From NCBI GenBank assembly GCA_948146395.1, contig OX411558.1, forward strand, positions 37,522,850-37,586,849: a stretch of 64,000 nt of DNA, in the 5' to 3' direction. The notes under the pieces are model-generated. The model ran no database searches. It saw nothing but the letters and a program-made list of their open reading frames with translations, and was not told the origin of the DNA. The first letter of the stretch is position 1, and each line of letters begins with the position of its first letter. The position numbers and the translations under genes were made by a program. The DNA is from Fragum whitleyi. Its lineage: Eukaryota; Mollusca; Bivalvia; Cardiida; Cardiidae. Below are positions 11,935 through 23,065 of this stretch, piece by piece.

Positions 11935-12095
11935 CCCGTAGTCCCAATGATTGGATACCGGGTTCGTCCCTTGGGTTCTCTAGAATCCAAAAATCAAAGC
12001 GGCAAGCCCGAATGTAGTGGAAGTACTAACTTGAGAGAAATCACAGGAATTTATGGTCATGTGCTCCATTAGACGCAATATGACCGTGAACTATT
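11935..12095 (+). repeat. Heavily degraded SINE
   Basis: A weak series follows the SINE order: 'ccgggttcgtccc' (B-box-like), then 'gagagaaatcacaggaa' and 'ggtcatgtgctcc' with a trailing 'gcaatatgaccgtgaa'. The similarity is low, so the assignment is tentative. Confidence 0.35.
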
Positions 12096-12370
12096 GTATA
12101 AAGACGTATGCCTACCATATGATATCACAAACAATTGGTACGATTAAATACTAGAAACAGACAAATTCCTACCTTTATTTCGCGTGTAGCAAATTATGTC
12201 AAGTAACTCATTCTGTATATTTTCGGAAAACCCCACAACCTATGTATTGACACACTATGGAGCTCAAAATTGGCCATTGTATCCGCGTAAAAACAGGCCT
12301 ACTTTCTGATTGCATGAACCACCGTTATAATGAAGATGGTACCTAACGCGTGGGACTATCAATCTATATA

Positions 12371-12576
12371 TACTGGTTTCGATCCCCGATGGCCGCACTC
12401 ATTATTTCCTACTATTTGTCTTCCACCAATGGGTCGATGATCATAGTCCTATGTCGGATAGCGGCTGGAGGCTATGAAATAATGTAAAGGTACTAATGGT
12501 GAGATAAATACAAGGAATACATTGTCAGGTACTCAAGGCCACCGCGATGTAACTGAAAGATTGTTTAAATTGGCGA
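12371..12576 (+). repeat. 5'-truncated SINE
   Basis: It begins inside the tRNA-derived head ('ggtttcgatccccgatgg'). It then runs through the body in order: 'tgtcttccaccaatgggtcgatgatcatag', 'gcggctggaggcta', 'gtgagataaatacaaggaa', 'ttgtcaggtactc', 'gcgatgtaactgaaa'. The final GTTAAACTCC tail is lost. Confidence 0.75.
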
Positions 12577-12599
12577 GTCTTGAGGCTGTATGATCTGAA

Positions 12600-13060
12600 A
12601 AAAAAGGATCCTCACTAACACATTTCTTTTTTAAATTTTAGTGCCTATATAAATCAAAAATATTTAACTCAATTCCTTTATTTTCGAAAATCAAATCGTG
12701 ACAACGTCGATGACGTAATACATGACCGATGACGTAATGTATAAAATTGTGACGTAGCTTAACATGCGTTTTTACATTTAACCTCGATAACTGTCAGGAT
12801 ATCAATCTGTGTTCGTCCTGTGATTTATATGAAGGAAGGCATTGAATTGAGGTTTGCTTGGCTGCATGACAACAACTTAAAATGGTCGGTTTAGATTGCG
12901 ATTTAATAAAAACTCACCCATTCACCCTTATCATGAGCGGTCGTTGTGGTACATGCAGATCGGGATTATATTTAATTTGCGTATATTGATATCGAATAGA
13001 CTGTGGCAGGATAAAAAAATGGATGATAGGTGACTTGAGATGGAAAAATGTATCGGGCTC
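12600..13060. other. No gene seen
   Basis: A pair of related 'gatgacgtaat' words at about 12,710 and 12,730 (CRE-like TGACGTAA) is the only short motif noted. I recognise no coding exon. Confidence 0.4.
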
Positions 13061-13064
13061 GGCT

Positions 13065-14002
13065 GCGAAATTTATCCGGTTCGCCTCCATGCGATCATTA
13101 CATCCATAAAGTTTCAAGTTGATAGCTATTATACTTTAGGAGATATGCTCCAGACAAATTCTAAGTATCAAAAGTAACAAAGTGAAATAACTCAAAAATT
13201 ATGCAAGCTAGAGTTTCAGTTCTTGTGCACTGCACTTCTCTTCTATGAGATCTATCCACTCATAAAGTTTCAAGTTGATATCTATTATACTTAAGGATAT
13301 ATGCCCCAGATATAACCCAAGTATCAAAAATAACAATGGGCAATAACTCCAAAATTATGCAAGCAAAAGTTGTAGTTCTTGTGCACTTCACTTCTCCTCA
13401 AAAAGATATATCCACCCATAAAGTTTCAAGTTGATAGCTATTATACTTTAGGAGATATGCTCTGTAGTCAGATTGCAAGGACACAAATAAGGTGTTTTCT
13501 TATACAGCTAACATAAAGGTAACAAACATTTAACCCCCTTCTTGCATGACATATTTTCAGACACAAATTTCAGTAGTTTATGATAAAGGGCATCTGATTT
13601 GCTACTCAAACATGAAAATCCATTAAAATCTGAAAATAAGACTAGGAGAAATAAAAAGATAACTGTATTTTACAAGCTAATGTAAAGGTAACAAACATTA
13701 AGCCCCCTTTTTCCATGATATATTTTTTCTACGTAAATTTCAAATTGTTTATAGTATAGGAAATCTGATTTGCTACTCAAATATGAAATTTCATTTAATT
13801 CTGACCATTAGACTAGGAGAAATTTGAGAACAACTGTATTTTACCCTAAGTCCCCTTTTCCCGTAACGAGGCCTCAAATCCAAAAAAACCGTCACAGGTG
13901 CATCAACACATCAATAGGAAGTTCACATGATAAGTTTCATTTGATTTGGTCCAAGGACAGACGAAGCGCGGCTATATGCTCTTCCTTTGGAGAGCATAAA
14001 AA
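13065..14002. mobile_element. Composite element with 156-bp and ~169-bp tandem units
   Basis: The left part holds 156-bp monomers, with anchor 'gtttcaagttgata' at 13,111, 13,267 and 13,423. The same monomer occurs in opposite orientation at 48.7-49.5 kb. The right part is a dimer of a different ~169-bp unit, with anchor 'taaaggtaacaaacatt' at 13,514 and 13,683. The stretch ends in a hairpin (TATGCTCT ... AGAGCATA, 13,975-13,998). No transposase is visible. I read it as a non-autonomous DNA element with internal tandem amplification. Confidence 0.65.
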
Positions 14003-14369
14003 TATGGGGCCTGCTTCAGACGTCATTATCACGAATCTTATTCAGTTTGTAAAAGATCTTGGTAGCAATTTGATGAAAGGAAAATATATGAAAATATTCC
14101 TGGAAGCTTGCTTATAATTCAGCGATATTCAGTTCAGCCACATTAAAACGAGGGGACGCAAGCTGAAAAGTCATGGCCCGTACTTCGTACCATACATTCC
14201 GAAGATAACAAGTACACCTGTGCTAAAAATAACTTATCTGCAAAACTGGGGGGAAAGTTTGTTTACTTATACCATTTCTGCGTCCCAGTTTCAAAAGGAC
14301 GTAAGTGTCTTTATTTAATTCAAGTATTTACGACCTTTTAGATTTGACATGTCTAATAAAGCTAAATCT
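14003..14369. other. No gene seen
   Basis: I saw no supported coding sequence and no recurring repeat in this interval. Confidence 0.4.
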
Positions 14370-14527
14370 CCTGCATAAGCGCAGCAATCTATACGCTTAT
14401 CATATCGATGGCTCAGCGCGAAACAGTTGTAACTGATATATGTTTATAGGCAGTTACAACTGATTCGCGCTGAGCCAGCGATATTGTAACTTTATCATAA
14501 GCGTATAGATTGCTGCGCTTATGCAGG
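14370..14527. mobile_element. Near-perfect fold-back element (158 bp)
   Basis: The outer arms of 31 bp (CCTGCATAAGCGCAGCAATC and onward) are identical in both halves. Inner arms of 27 bp (TGGCTCAGCGCGAA ... GTTGTAACTG) differ at one base. A short unpaired segment lies between outer and inner arms, and the loop is about 15 nt. The low divergence indicates a young insertion, or maintenance as a hairpin. Confidence 0.85.
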
Positions 14528-15297
14528 CAACATCGCCGAAAAAAGTAACATTATCAGATAGATTGATGAGAAAGAGATCGAAACTTTACAAAATATACTG
14601 AACCACAAAAGAAACGTCGCACTAGAACAAATTTTATTTTTCAGAAATATATGTTGGTGGTGCTTATTTTTACGTTTTCATTCAAAAGTGGTTTTTTTTA
14701 TATATATAAAATTGAACCAAAACACCAATAATAGCTATATTAGAAATGACGGCGATACGTTTATTTATGTCTAGATTCAAACATAAGACATTAAATCATG
14801 GTGTTACCAAACTTACTCACATTGCGACAGTGTATGGTGATGTGGTCTCTAAATGGATGCGTATATGAACAGACAGGGTTTTTAGATTTTTTTGGTGATT
14901 TTCGGGTGACTGATTCCAAAGATATTCACGGTCGAACAACTATATTTTCTTGCAATTCGTGCGGTCCATTTCTTCCTTGCCAATGCGAGCTGTCTGTGTA
15001 ATTCAAAAGTTCTAAGGCTATAGGTCGACAAATGATATTCGTCATAGTTGAGTAGTGCAAGAAACCTTTAATCTTCTTTTTTCTCTAATTTGGAAAGGAA
15101 TCCAAAGGGCTTTCTGACGGTAATTGAAATTAAAAAAAGATACTCTTTTGGCTGTTTTATCACCAGAACCTACTTACGAAAAAAGAGAACATTTGATATT
15201 TCAAAAATCCACTAGCAAGTTCTTTCTATCTAAAGCAGGGAGTACTAACGCTATGCACAACCCATTTTAACAGCCAAGCAAATTTTTGATCTTAAAG
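14528..15297. other. No gene seen
   Basis: Short frames such as 14,798-15,001 have no recognisable domain. I found no repeat-family words. Confidence 0.4.
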
Positions 15298-15435
<138 letters not shown>

Positions 15436-15544
15436 TCCCCTTTTGCGGCACCGTAGCATGAGCTGAATGTATATCTGACCCTACAAGCAAAGCAAATCTT
15501 GCAGGACCTAATTGTGACAAAGAAAATGAGTGAAAGAAAGAAAC

Positions 15545-15658
<114 letters not shown>

Positions 15659-16052
15659 AGCAGACAGACAGAGACAGAATAGAGAGACGTAGATAGGGAT
15701 AGTGAGAGGTTAGCAGTAATTGTAGTGAAAGAAGTAGTACGAGTTGAAGTAGCAGAAGAAGGTCTATTGAAGAAGATAAAGCTACAATCAGATAGAAAGA
15801 AAGACAGACATTCAGACAATAAAAGCAGATAGAAAGACACTAAAATATACCTGATTAGCATTCCCTTCTGTGCCACACTGTTCAAAGCAAACAGAAACTC
15901 TTAGTGAGATAAAGTTTGCACGCCATCCAACTCGAATTGCACGTAAAATGAAGGTCAAACTACTTGACATGTTATTTCGAGATTATATCAGCAGCACTTC
16001 CTCGTCAAATAATCTTCGAACTTTTGCAAACTAATTCGCGATTGAATATCTG

Positions 16053-16182
16053 CCTGTGTTCAGGATATAAAAGCGTTTCGCGAGCGCTTTGAGATGATAC
16101 CCCGCTTTGCACGTGCACATACGTGCAAAGCCAGGTATCGTTTCGAAAGCGCTTCGCAAACGTTTTCATAATGAACGCAGGG
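16053..16182. mobile_element. Fold-back MITE, 'CCCTGCGTTCAGG / CCCCGCTTTGCACG' family
   Basis: The arms begin 'cctgtgttcaggatataaaa' and end '...ttttcataatgaacgcaggg'. The centre is 'accccgctttgcacgtg'/'cacatacgtgcaaagccaggt'. The same outer and inner motifs define copies at 19,304, 29,029, 29,361 and partial ones at 19,550, 58,876 and 60,800. This copy is moderately diverged. Confidence 0.8.
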
Positions 16183-16569
16183 CGGGTTTCCGATTAATCA
16201 CCGAACCCGGTGAGCTCGGTCAATAACACGTTGGGCTCTCAGCTCTTATTCAACCTGTAGTTATGATGTTTTATAATTCACCAACGCTCAATTGATTAAA
16301 GAGGGGAGCGGACGGAGGATATTCACCTTTTGTCAGAGTCCATATATCGCCTTTTTCGTATTTTATCTTTGGTGTTTGCCTTCCGAGTGCGTATAAATTT
16401 CAAAATACTAGTTGCGCCCGTGTATCTAGGAACCTTGTAAAATACATTGTATTTATAGAATAATGATACTAATAATAATAAAAAAAAAAGAAATTAAAAA
16501 ATAATACAGGCTTTGAAAAAACCCAACCTTTTGAATTAATAATGTTTCACCCTATGATGTTCAATTAAC

Positions 16570-16935
16570 AACATCGTGAAATTGACAAGGTGAATGATTT
16601 TTGGAATGATTTAGGAATGAAATTGATTGAATGTTTGGAGCAAGTTTTAAGTGAATTTAATGGGAGGTAATGCAATGTCTCAAATTTTGTTTAGGGTGAA
16701 CAAAATCAGCGATATTGATTACCTCCCTTTAATAAAATATGCATACAAGTTCTATAGATAGCTTCCTTTTTCTTCAACAACCTATTAGAGGTCTACAATT
16801 TGAATTATGTCTGTGAAATTTTCTTTATCCAAGTTTGTTTAGAATGACGTTGTTGATTCTGTATTTTTCAATGGGTTTGAGCGTTTTTGAGTGGTTTGAG
16901 TGAGTGTTTGGAATGAAGGTCAATTTTACTTGTAG
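16570..16935 (+). mobile_element. MITE, 'AACATCGTGAAATTGACA' family, near full length
   Basis: The left end is 'aacatcgtgaaattgacaag'. The interior has 'gggaggtaatgcaatg', a back-to-back inverted pair ('tgtttagggtgaacaaaatcagcgatatt' in two pieces) and 'attacctccctttaataaaa'. The right end has 'gagtgagtgtttggaatgaa' and a degenerate inverted terminus 'gtcaattttact'. There is no transposase, and it matches copies at 39,154 and 55,712 along its length. Confidence 0.82.
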
Positions 16936-17194
16936 CTTTGTTTGAGAGGCGGCTTATAGTTAAAGAAAATGAAAATGAAAGTAAAACTAAAATATCCGCA
17001 AAACTAAGCAACATGGCTATTTTCCATAAATGATGTAACATACATTGACATTTTAATTTCTAAATTGTTTTATTTACATCATTTATTCATTATTAGTTAC
17101 GATAGTTGGGACACGCGCTGAACGGTTTGTGGTTATTTTGAAACCACTTATAACATAAAATCAAACAACTTCATGTATTGTTCAAAATTGAGAA

Positions 17195-17275
17195 ACGCCT
17201 ACGTTTAAAATCTCTCTGTCTCTCTTTCTATCTCTGTCTCTCTGTCTCTGTCTCTTTCTCTCTCACCCACTCCTA
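17195..17275. repeat. CT/GTCT-rich simple sequence
   Basis: An imperfect (CTCTGT)/(CTTTCT) pyrimidine-rich tract. It is not coding. Confidence 0.7.
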
Positions 17276-17289
17276 CTCCCCATTCTATA

Positions 17290-17876
17290 ACCCCACCCAC
17301 GCGCATGAACACAATTTTAAATTCTTTTCTTATTATTTCTTCATTTTAGAATCACACATTTCTCTTTCTTTTACCATTTTGTGCTTTGTGAACACCTTGG
17401 TTAAATTGCATTAAAATCAAAGGGCTGAAAGCACTGTTTGGTACACTTATTTTGAGCCAGTATTAATTTTCAAATTATAATGTATGTTTTTAAATTACTC
17501 TGGCTTATAAAGCATTACATGTGGTAAAGACTAAGCTCGAACTTGGCGTGTGTGCACAAATGTGAAGGCTGATCTTCGTATAAACTTCCTACCGAAGTAG
17601 AAATATTCCGGGCTCAACATGACAATGACAAAAAAATGAACAATATTAACATTTCAATGACATTTGTTCGGTTAATCAAAAAAGTGACTAATCTAAGTAG
17701 GCCTTTTTTTGTCTTTCCTTACGATATTTAGCCGAAACACGTTTACCAGAAAAGATATCATTTGCATATGACCACTAAAATCCGGTACGACGCGTTGACG
17801 GAACACTCTTGAAACCGATGATCCAAATATAATTTGACCTTGACCTTACCTTACTTTATGAATTAACAGAACTATG
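17290..17876. other. No gene seen
   Basis: No assignable exon or repeat was found between the pyrimidine tract and the repeat at 17,877. Confidence 0.4.
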
Positions 17877-18180
17877 CTATCGATAAAAACACGAGCACCG
17901 CCTACAGGTGCAACGCTCGGCTGCAGGAGCTTGATAAAATTCTAGGCCGAAAAGGGAGTATAACTCTTGACAAATGCTTCCAGAGTTATCCTCCTGAATA
18001 AAGTGTATGTAACTCTTGTGGTGGTGAACAAGCATGTCAAGTTTCATGAAGATATCTTCAACAACAGCAGAGATATAATCAAGATTAATGTTTGTAACGC
18101 CAACGCCAACGATACCAAGGCCAACGCCAACGATACCAAGGTGATCATAATACCCCGGGCTTTCTCCGAAAATAGCTGAG
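17877..18180. repeat. Unclassified repeat with 21-bp minisatellite
   Basis: The stretch contains an exact tandem duplication of a 21-bp unit (18,099-18,119 and 18,120-18,140; unit starts GCCAACGCCAACGATACC). The surrounding text ('aacgctcggctgcaggagc', 'gtgtatgtaactcttgtggt', 'aagtttcatgaagatatctt') resembles a bivalve interspersed repeat I know only from memory. The minus-strand frame across it is not a recognised protein. Confidence 0.5.
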
Positions 18181-18265
18181 CTCAAAATAGAATGACCCAT
18201 CAAAGTACTTAACTATAACGAGATGACCGTTGACATCTGACAATTTCAGCCTTTTTGTTTTAATC

Positions 18266-18344
18266 ATTTTCGTGAATGAGCGCTTTAAACCTGATAACTA
18301 CAGCTGCTGTAGTTACGACGTGTGAGTCGCTCATACACGAAAAT
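18266..18344. mobile_element. Small fold-back element
   Basis: The outer arms ATTTTCGTGaATGAGCG and CGCTCATaCACGAAAAT are complementary. The centre is a 21-nt palindrome (TAACTACAGCTGCTGTAGTTA, 18,295-18,315). It adjoins the repeat at 18,425 and may belong to it. Confidence 0.7.
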
Positions 18345-18424
18345 AGCAACGTCCAGGTCGCCATCCGGCGATTTGCATATTGTTTCACGCCCTTTACCAT
18401 TATATTACAGATATTCTGCATTAT

Positions 18425-18700
18425 TATTCAACTGGCTGGGCGTGGCTTCGCCGTGACGTAATTTGGCGAGTTTACTTTTGAATAGTTTGGGTTCTTTCAA
18501 AAGTTCGTCGTCAATTAACGTAAATGCGTGCAAATAACTGTATCCTAAAAACTTAAGGATTTACGTGCTTAGAGAGAGTGAACGCATTTCATCGTCTGGT
18601 TACCAAAGCCCCGTACTTTCAACTTGGCCAAGCTGAAGTTACGAGGATATGGTTACCAACCTACGATTTAAAGCCTCCGTCTATGTTCGTGAACATTTCC
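18425..18700 (+). repeat. Dispersed repeat D, copy 1, left part
   Basis: It matches 49,727-49,965 closely: 'gtaatttggcgagtttactttt', 'gcaaataactgtatcctaaa' and 'ttaaggatttacgtgcttag', plus an internal fold-back 'ggttaccaaagc ... cttcaacttggccaagctgaag ... ggttacc'. The right part of the same repeat continues at 19,105-19,250 after about 400 bp of unrelated sequence, so this copy is split. Confidence 0.75.
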
Positions 18701-19104
18701 GTAACGCAAGACAATGATCTCAGACGACTATGTACACAAAAACTAGACTTTTATTCTCAATGATAAGCTTAAATTTGTCATTCCAATATTCGGTAATGCA
18801 TATGATTATGACGCGATGATCTAAATGTAGGCCTGAATTGATGATTTTTTTTTTTTTGACCCACAACATTTCGGACTACAATTTAAAAACTGCTCCTTTA
18901 CCGCTTCTGCACGTAGGCGTATTTCACGTGACCAAAATTACATTTACATATTTTACTTTGTACGGCAGATTATGCGTTTCACGAAAAAGCCGCCGTTTGT
19001 CGATTGATTTGTATTTTATGTTACTCATCTTTTCTCAGACTAAACCAAGAAAAGTATTCAAAGAATATTCACCGAAGAGCGATTTCTTTTACTCTTAACG
19101 CATA
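18701..19104. other. Insertion of unknown nature inside repeat D
   Basis: These ~400 bp are absent from the contiguous copy at 49,727-50,095. They contain a poly-T run near 18,845. I cannot recognise terminal repeats, so it may be a fragment of another element or original sequence lost from the other copy. Confidence 0.45.
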
Positions 19105-19250
19105 CTAGGGGCTCTAAGGTCTCAGTATATTTATACCGACTTTCTTTCGAAGTAAGTAATTTTAAATTAAAGCTGATTTGCCTTAATCTTAAATGCATCG
19201 ACCCGCTATTTAGGCTCCCTCTTCCAGGGCAATAACCATGGATTATAACT
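19105..19250 (+). repeat. Dispersed repeat D, copy 1, right part
   Basis: 'gaagtaagtaattttaaatt', 'aaagctgattt', 'taggctcc', 'ccagggcaataaccatggatt' match 49,990-50,095 in order. Confidence 0.7.
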
Positions 19251-19303
19251 AACGTTAAAATATTTTAGAGGGATGTGTCATGACGAAGGCCAAGGGTTGA
19301 GAT

Positions 19304-19439
19304 CTGCCCTGCGCTCAGGATGACAAAACGGTGCAAACAGTTCGCCGATTTTACCCCGCTTTGCACGTGCAATTGCGTGCAAAGCGGGGTAAAATTGGCT
19401 AACAGTTTGCACCGTTTTGTCATCCTGAGCGCAGGGCAG
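19304..19439. mobile_element. Fold-back MITE, CCCTGCG family, best copy
   Basis: It is a palindrome of 136 bp with arms of about 63 bp differing at only about three positions. The arms start CTGCCCTGCGCTCAGGATGA and reach ACCCCGCTTTGCACG at the centre, leaving a loop of a few bases. It is the best-preserved member of its family in the window and therefore probably the youngest. Confidence 0.9.
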
Positions 19440-19549
19440 TGATTCGATTGTAGTGTGATCTTAAAAACCTGGGTCTGCATTAACATAATTATGCCAGAAG
19501 AAACCGTAAAAAAGAAGATTTCCCTTTATGTAGCATGTAAGTCAAACAC

Positions 19550-19645
19550 CTTGCCCTGTGTAGAGGAAGGCAAAATGCTGCAAACCGTTCACAATTTGAC
19601 CCCGCTTTGCACGCAGGAGCACGTGCAAAGCGGGTTACTTTTTGT
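19550..19645. mobile_element. Partial CCCTGCG-family fold-back MITE
   Basis: It has the left arm 'ccttgccctgtg ... gcaaaatgctgcaaaccgtt' and the centre 'gaccccgctttgcacg'/'cacgtgcaaagcgggtt', but the right arm decays within ~20 nt. It lies only ~110 bp from the copy at 19,304. Confidence 0.7.
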
Positions 19646-20049
19646 CTTAAAAACCGCAGAGAAGCCGTCGTAACAAATGCAAAAGATGGAAAAGGCAAAA
19701 TTTACTGAATTTAAATATAATTTTCATAATCAATAACGGATCTTTTGGATCTTAGAGCCCGAAAAGCTTTAATCTTCAAAGCAAACGAAGTATTGTCAAG
19801 TGCTTGTATACAAAAATAAGATCGGTTTTGAAGTTTGAAAATTTCAGTCAGGTTAAACTTAAGTGAGCGATCTGCATACAAATTGATCCTCTTGTTTAAA
19901 TACATGTAAGTTACGACATAAGCTTGACTGAATATTATGTAGTATTAGTACAAAACCTTTAGAATCAAATAAAACTTGAAACGATCAAGCGACTGACTGA
20001 CTGACTGCAGTCGTTTATGTTTGTACTTTTTCCAATTAATTACCAATTT

Positions 20050-20370
20050 TTGACCCGCAAAGTGAAAATGGACCATCTAGGTAGTGCCTAAAGTGTCGAT
20101 CCTAGTCAGATTTCGCAGACAACATAAAAAGGTGATAGAGGGACACACGACGGACGACATGTTGTAGCAATAGCACCGCTGGATTTCGTCTAGCGGAATG
20201 CGCAGGCCGACTAGGACCGTCAGTTTTCGCACTTTGCTGATTTTTCTGAATCTGGGATGTCCATTCTACCGCCCCGGTGTATAATATTTTTTGACATGCG
20301 ACGTCCGGTTGACCAATACTGAAACCAATCTCTTTTTCAAATATTTATTTCACTGTGTTCTCAAAAAGCC
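20050..20370 (+). mobile_element. MITE, 'TGACCCG' family, diverged copy
   Basis: It opens with 'tgacccgcaaagtgaaaatggacc' in pieces and continues 'gtcgatcctagtcag', 'gaatgcgcaggccgactagg', 'gtcagttttcgcac', 'gacgtccggttgaccaat' and 'caaatatttatttcac'. These match the 7,099 and 55,091 copies in order (the latter inverted). Confidence 0.6.
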
Positions 20371-20399
20371 CTTATAGGGTGGCGAATCCCATTCCACTT

Positions 20400-21590
20400 T
20401 TGTCAAGTGTAGTTTTACCACCAATTGGTCAAGGTAAACTTTTTTTTTCAACATGGGAGATAATTCGTACAGGAATCATATTGTTTATACTGTTTGAATT
20501 GTTTCCCTTTTAAAACATTTCGAACGGGTCTAGCAGCCACACTATCGATTCGTTCCGAGTATTGCCGAAAGGGTTTGGTATTTTGTTTAGCAGGCCATAG
20601 GAAGCAACCCTGTATCCTGGTAATTGCATAGGAAAAAGATAATCGAGTCAAAAACCGAACAACGTGTGCACTACGTAACTTTTTAGTGCTCACACGCGCG
20701 CCAAAAAAATAGGTAAATACGTCATCAACTTTTGTGCGACATTAAGTGCTTTGTGTGTTCAACGCAGTGCTTGCATATCACTACGCTAAAATCAAAAACT
20801 TAATAGACGAAACAACACACGAGGTCAATTTTTTTGGAATGTAACCTTGATTATTCACCTTGTCCTTATCATGTATACCAGATATTTTCTTATTTATCAC
20901 TGCAAAATTCACTGGTGTGTTAAAGATACAAAGCTTTTATATTTGATCTTGACGGATGACCTTGCTTATAGGGAAAAGAAAATGCTGCTTACTAAAACTT
21001 TCTCCTTTCTCCATAATATTATCTACCCTTTCTGTTACAAATTTTACTAATTTGCCCACATATAGTATGTAATCTGTAACCCTTTACAATTTGGACATGT
21101 CTAAACATTTGTTGTCTTGTAATGGATTAATCTAAATTAGAAAAATTTAAAAGTCCTGTCCAATCCTTAAGCACTTGAACAGACGAAAAAAAATTTAGAC
21201 CGGGCCAATTTGGAACAGGTTGCAGACAATAAATCAGCATGAGTGTAATTTGATATATATCTAGGGTAGATTTAAATAATAATGGGGTATGAGTGGACAA
21301 TATTGTGGGAAAGGGAGAAATTTACTATATCAATTTCTTGTGTTCTCACAGTAAAATACAGCTTCTTTATGGAATTCAATTCAATGTAAAAGAGAGAGCA
21401 GACGAGCTTGTGCCCCTAGAAAAACAACATTACTACGATTGTTAGACGGAATGATCGAATTTATAAATTGACTGACAAAGCATTGCAAAGCAATCAACTC
21501 AACTAAAACAAGGGCTTCGCATATACACCCGAAGGGGCTTGTCAGTAACCTTGGCTTGTTAGTAACGTGAGCTTGAATGATAGCTAAAAA
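20400..21590. other. No gene seen
   Basis: Several short frames (for example 20,448-20,693 and 20,847-21,050) show no recognisable domain. No assignable repeat was found before 21,590. Confidence 0.4.
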
Positions 21591-21593
21591 ATT

Positions 21594-21645
21594 GCAAACA
21601 GACGGACAGACGACTGGGGCCATTACATAGTATGACCCTTTGAGT
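21594..21645 (+). repeat. Right end of a GGACGG-tailed element
   Basis: 'cagacggacagacgac' is followed by 'ggggccattacatagtatgaccct'. It is the same end structure as at 22,999-23,065 (GGACGGACAGAC repeats, then 'gggggccataacataaaacgaccct'). It marks the end of a separate copy of that element. Confidence 0.6.
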
Positions 21646-21659
21646 GTAAATTTAAAATG

Positions 21660-23065
21660 GTTTTATGCACAACTATACGCCACACAGTCATTTTGCAAGT
21701 TTCAGTTCATTCCAATTCAAAGTGTTAGACGAGTTGCTCACAAAAGAAATGTGAATTTCAATTATTTCAATGGCAGATAATACAAGAAAAGATCCAAGCC
21801 TTTTGAATTTCTGAAGTCATATGCTCAACTAAATATCAGGGATACATTGTGGAAAGATTCAGTTCAATCCAATTAAATTTGTAGGAGTTGTACACACACG
21901 CAAAAAAAATCTGAGCCTGTGCGTGAGATTTCAAACAATTTCAAATATGCGCAAATCAAAGAATCTGACCAGCCTGTGCATCCACACAGTCTGACATGAG
22001 TCTTCACTATGCGTTTAGGCAATGTCTCAAAGGTCTCAAAGTATCTGTAGACTATCAGGTAATTTAATATTTACAGTATTTGACTGTCATCACTACTCAA
22101 TGTTTGCACCTTACGAACATTTCAAATTGTTGGAAATGTCACGCACTGGCTCATCTGTAAATTTAAACTATTTTGTTAAGTACATGGCAGATATATCAGA
22201 AACAACTTTACATATGAAAGAATTTACAGTCCTAAGCACAAATAAACAACCTACAGAGTCATTGTGGTAAGTTTCAGTTCATTCCCATTCAAAATGTAGG
22301 AGAAAAGGAGCTCACAAAAAAATTGTTTTTCTTCAATTCAAGGGCATATAATTCAAGATAACTAAATAATGACAGGAGCATTTCGAAATTAAAAAGTCTT
22401 ATGCACAACTAGACATCATAGGGAGTAATTGTGTCTAGTTTCAGCTCACTCCGATTGATAGTTAAGGAGGAGTAGCACACAAGTAACAGTGATTTTCGTT
22501 CAATTCAGGGGCAGATAATTCAAGATTTCTCAGGAATAAATCGAGCGATTCGAATTTCAAAAAACTTATGCACGAGTAGACATCATAGTCATTAATTGTT
22601 TCTTGTTTCAGCTCATTTCCATTGATAGTTTAGGAGAAGTTGCGCACACAAAAAATAGTGAATTTCTTCAATTCAAGGGCATATAATTCAAGATAACTAA
22701 ATAATGACAGGAGCATTTCGAAATTAAAAAGTCTTATGCACAACTAGACATCATAGGGAGTAATTGTGCCAAGTTTCAACTCATTCCCATTGAACGTTAA
22801 GAATGAGATGCGCACACAAAAACAGTGATTTTTGTTCAATTCAATCGCATATAATTCAAGATTTCTTAGAAATGACTGGAGAGATTTGAATTTCAAAGGT
22901 CTTATGCACAACTAGACATCATAGGGAGTAATTGTGCCAAGTTTCAGCTCATTCCAATTGATAGTTTAGATGGAGTTGCACACAAAAAAAATTGCTAACG
23001 GACGGACAGACAGACAGACGGACGGACAGACGGACGACGGGGGCCATAACATAAAACGACCCTTC
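21660..23065 (+). mobile_element. Element with 167-168-bp tandem array and GGACGG tail
   Basis: Monomers are anchored by 'gtttcag(t/c)tcattcc' at 21,701, 21,858, 22,273, 22,440, 22,607, 22,775 and 22,943. The last five spacings are 167, 167, 168 and 168. The gap 21,858-22,273 is one monomer plus ~247 bp, explained by the MITE at 21,912. The array ends in a tetranucleotide GGAC/AGAC tract (22,999-23,035) and 'gggggccataacat'. I found no transposase or reverse transcriptase. It reads as a non-autonomous element whose interior has been tandemly amplified. Confidence 0.8.
21912..22153. mobile_element. ~240-bp MITE 'GAGCCTGTGCGTGA', copy 1, nested
   Basis: The terminal inverted repeats are TGAGCCTGTGCGTGAGATTT on the left and its imperfect complement 'aaatgtcacgcactggctca' on the right. 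The interior has the family signature of paired 'agcctgtgcatccacacagtctga'-type words. It lies inside the 168-bp array and interrupts its period. Further copies are at 48,214, 60,127, 60,407 and 62,006. Confidence 0.88.
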
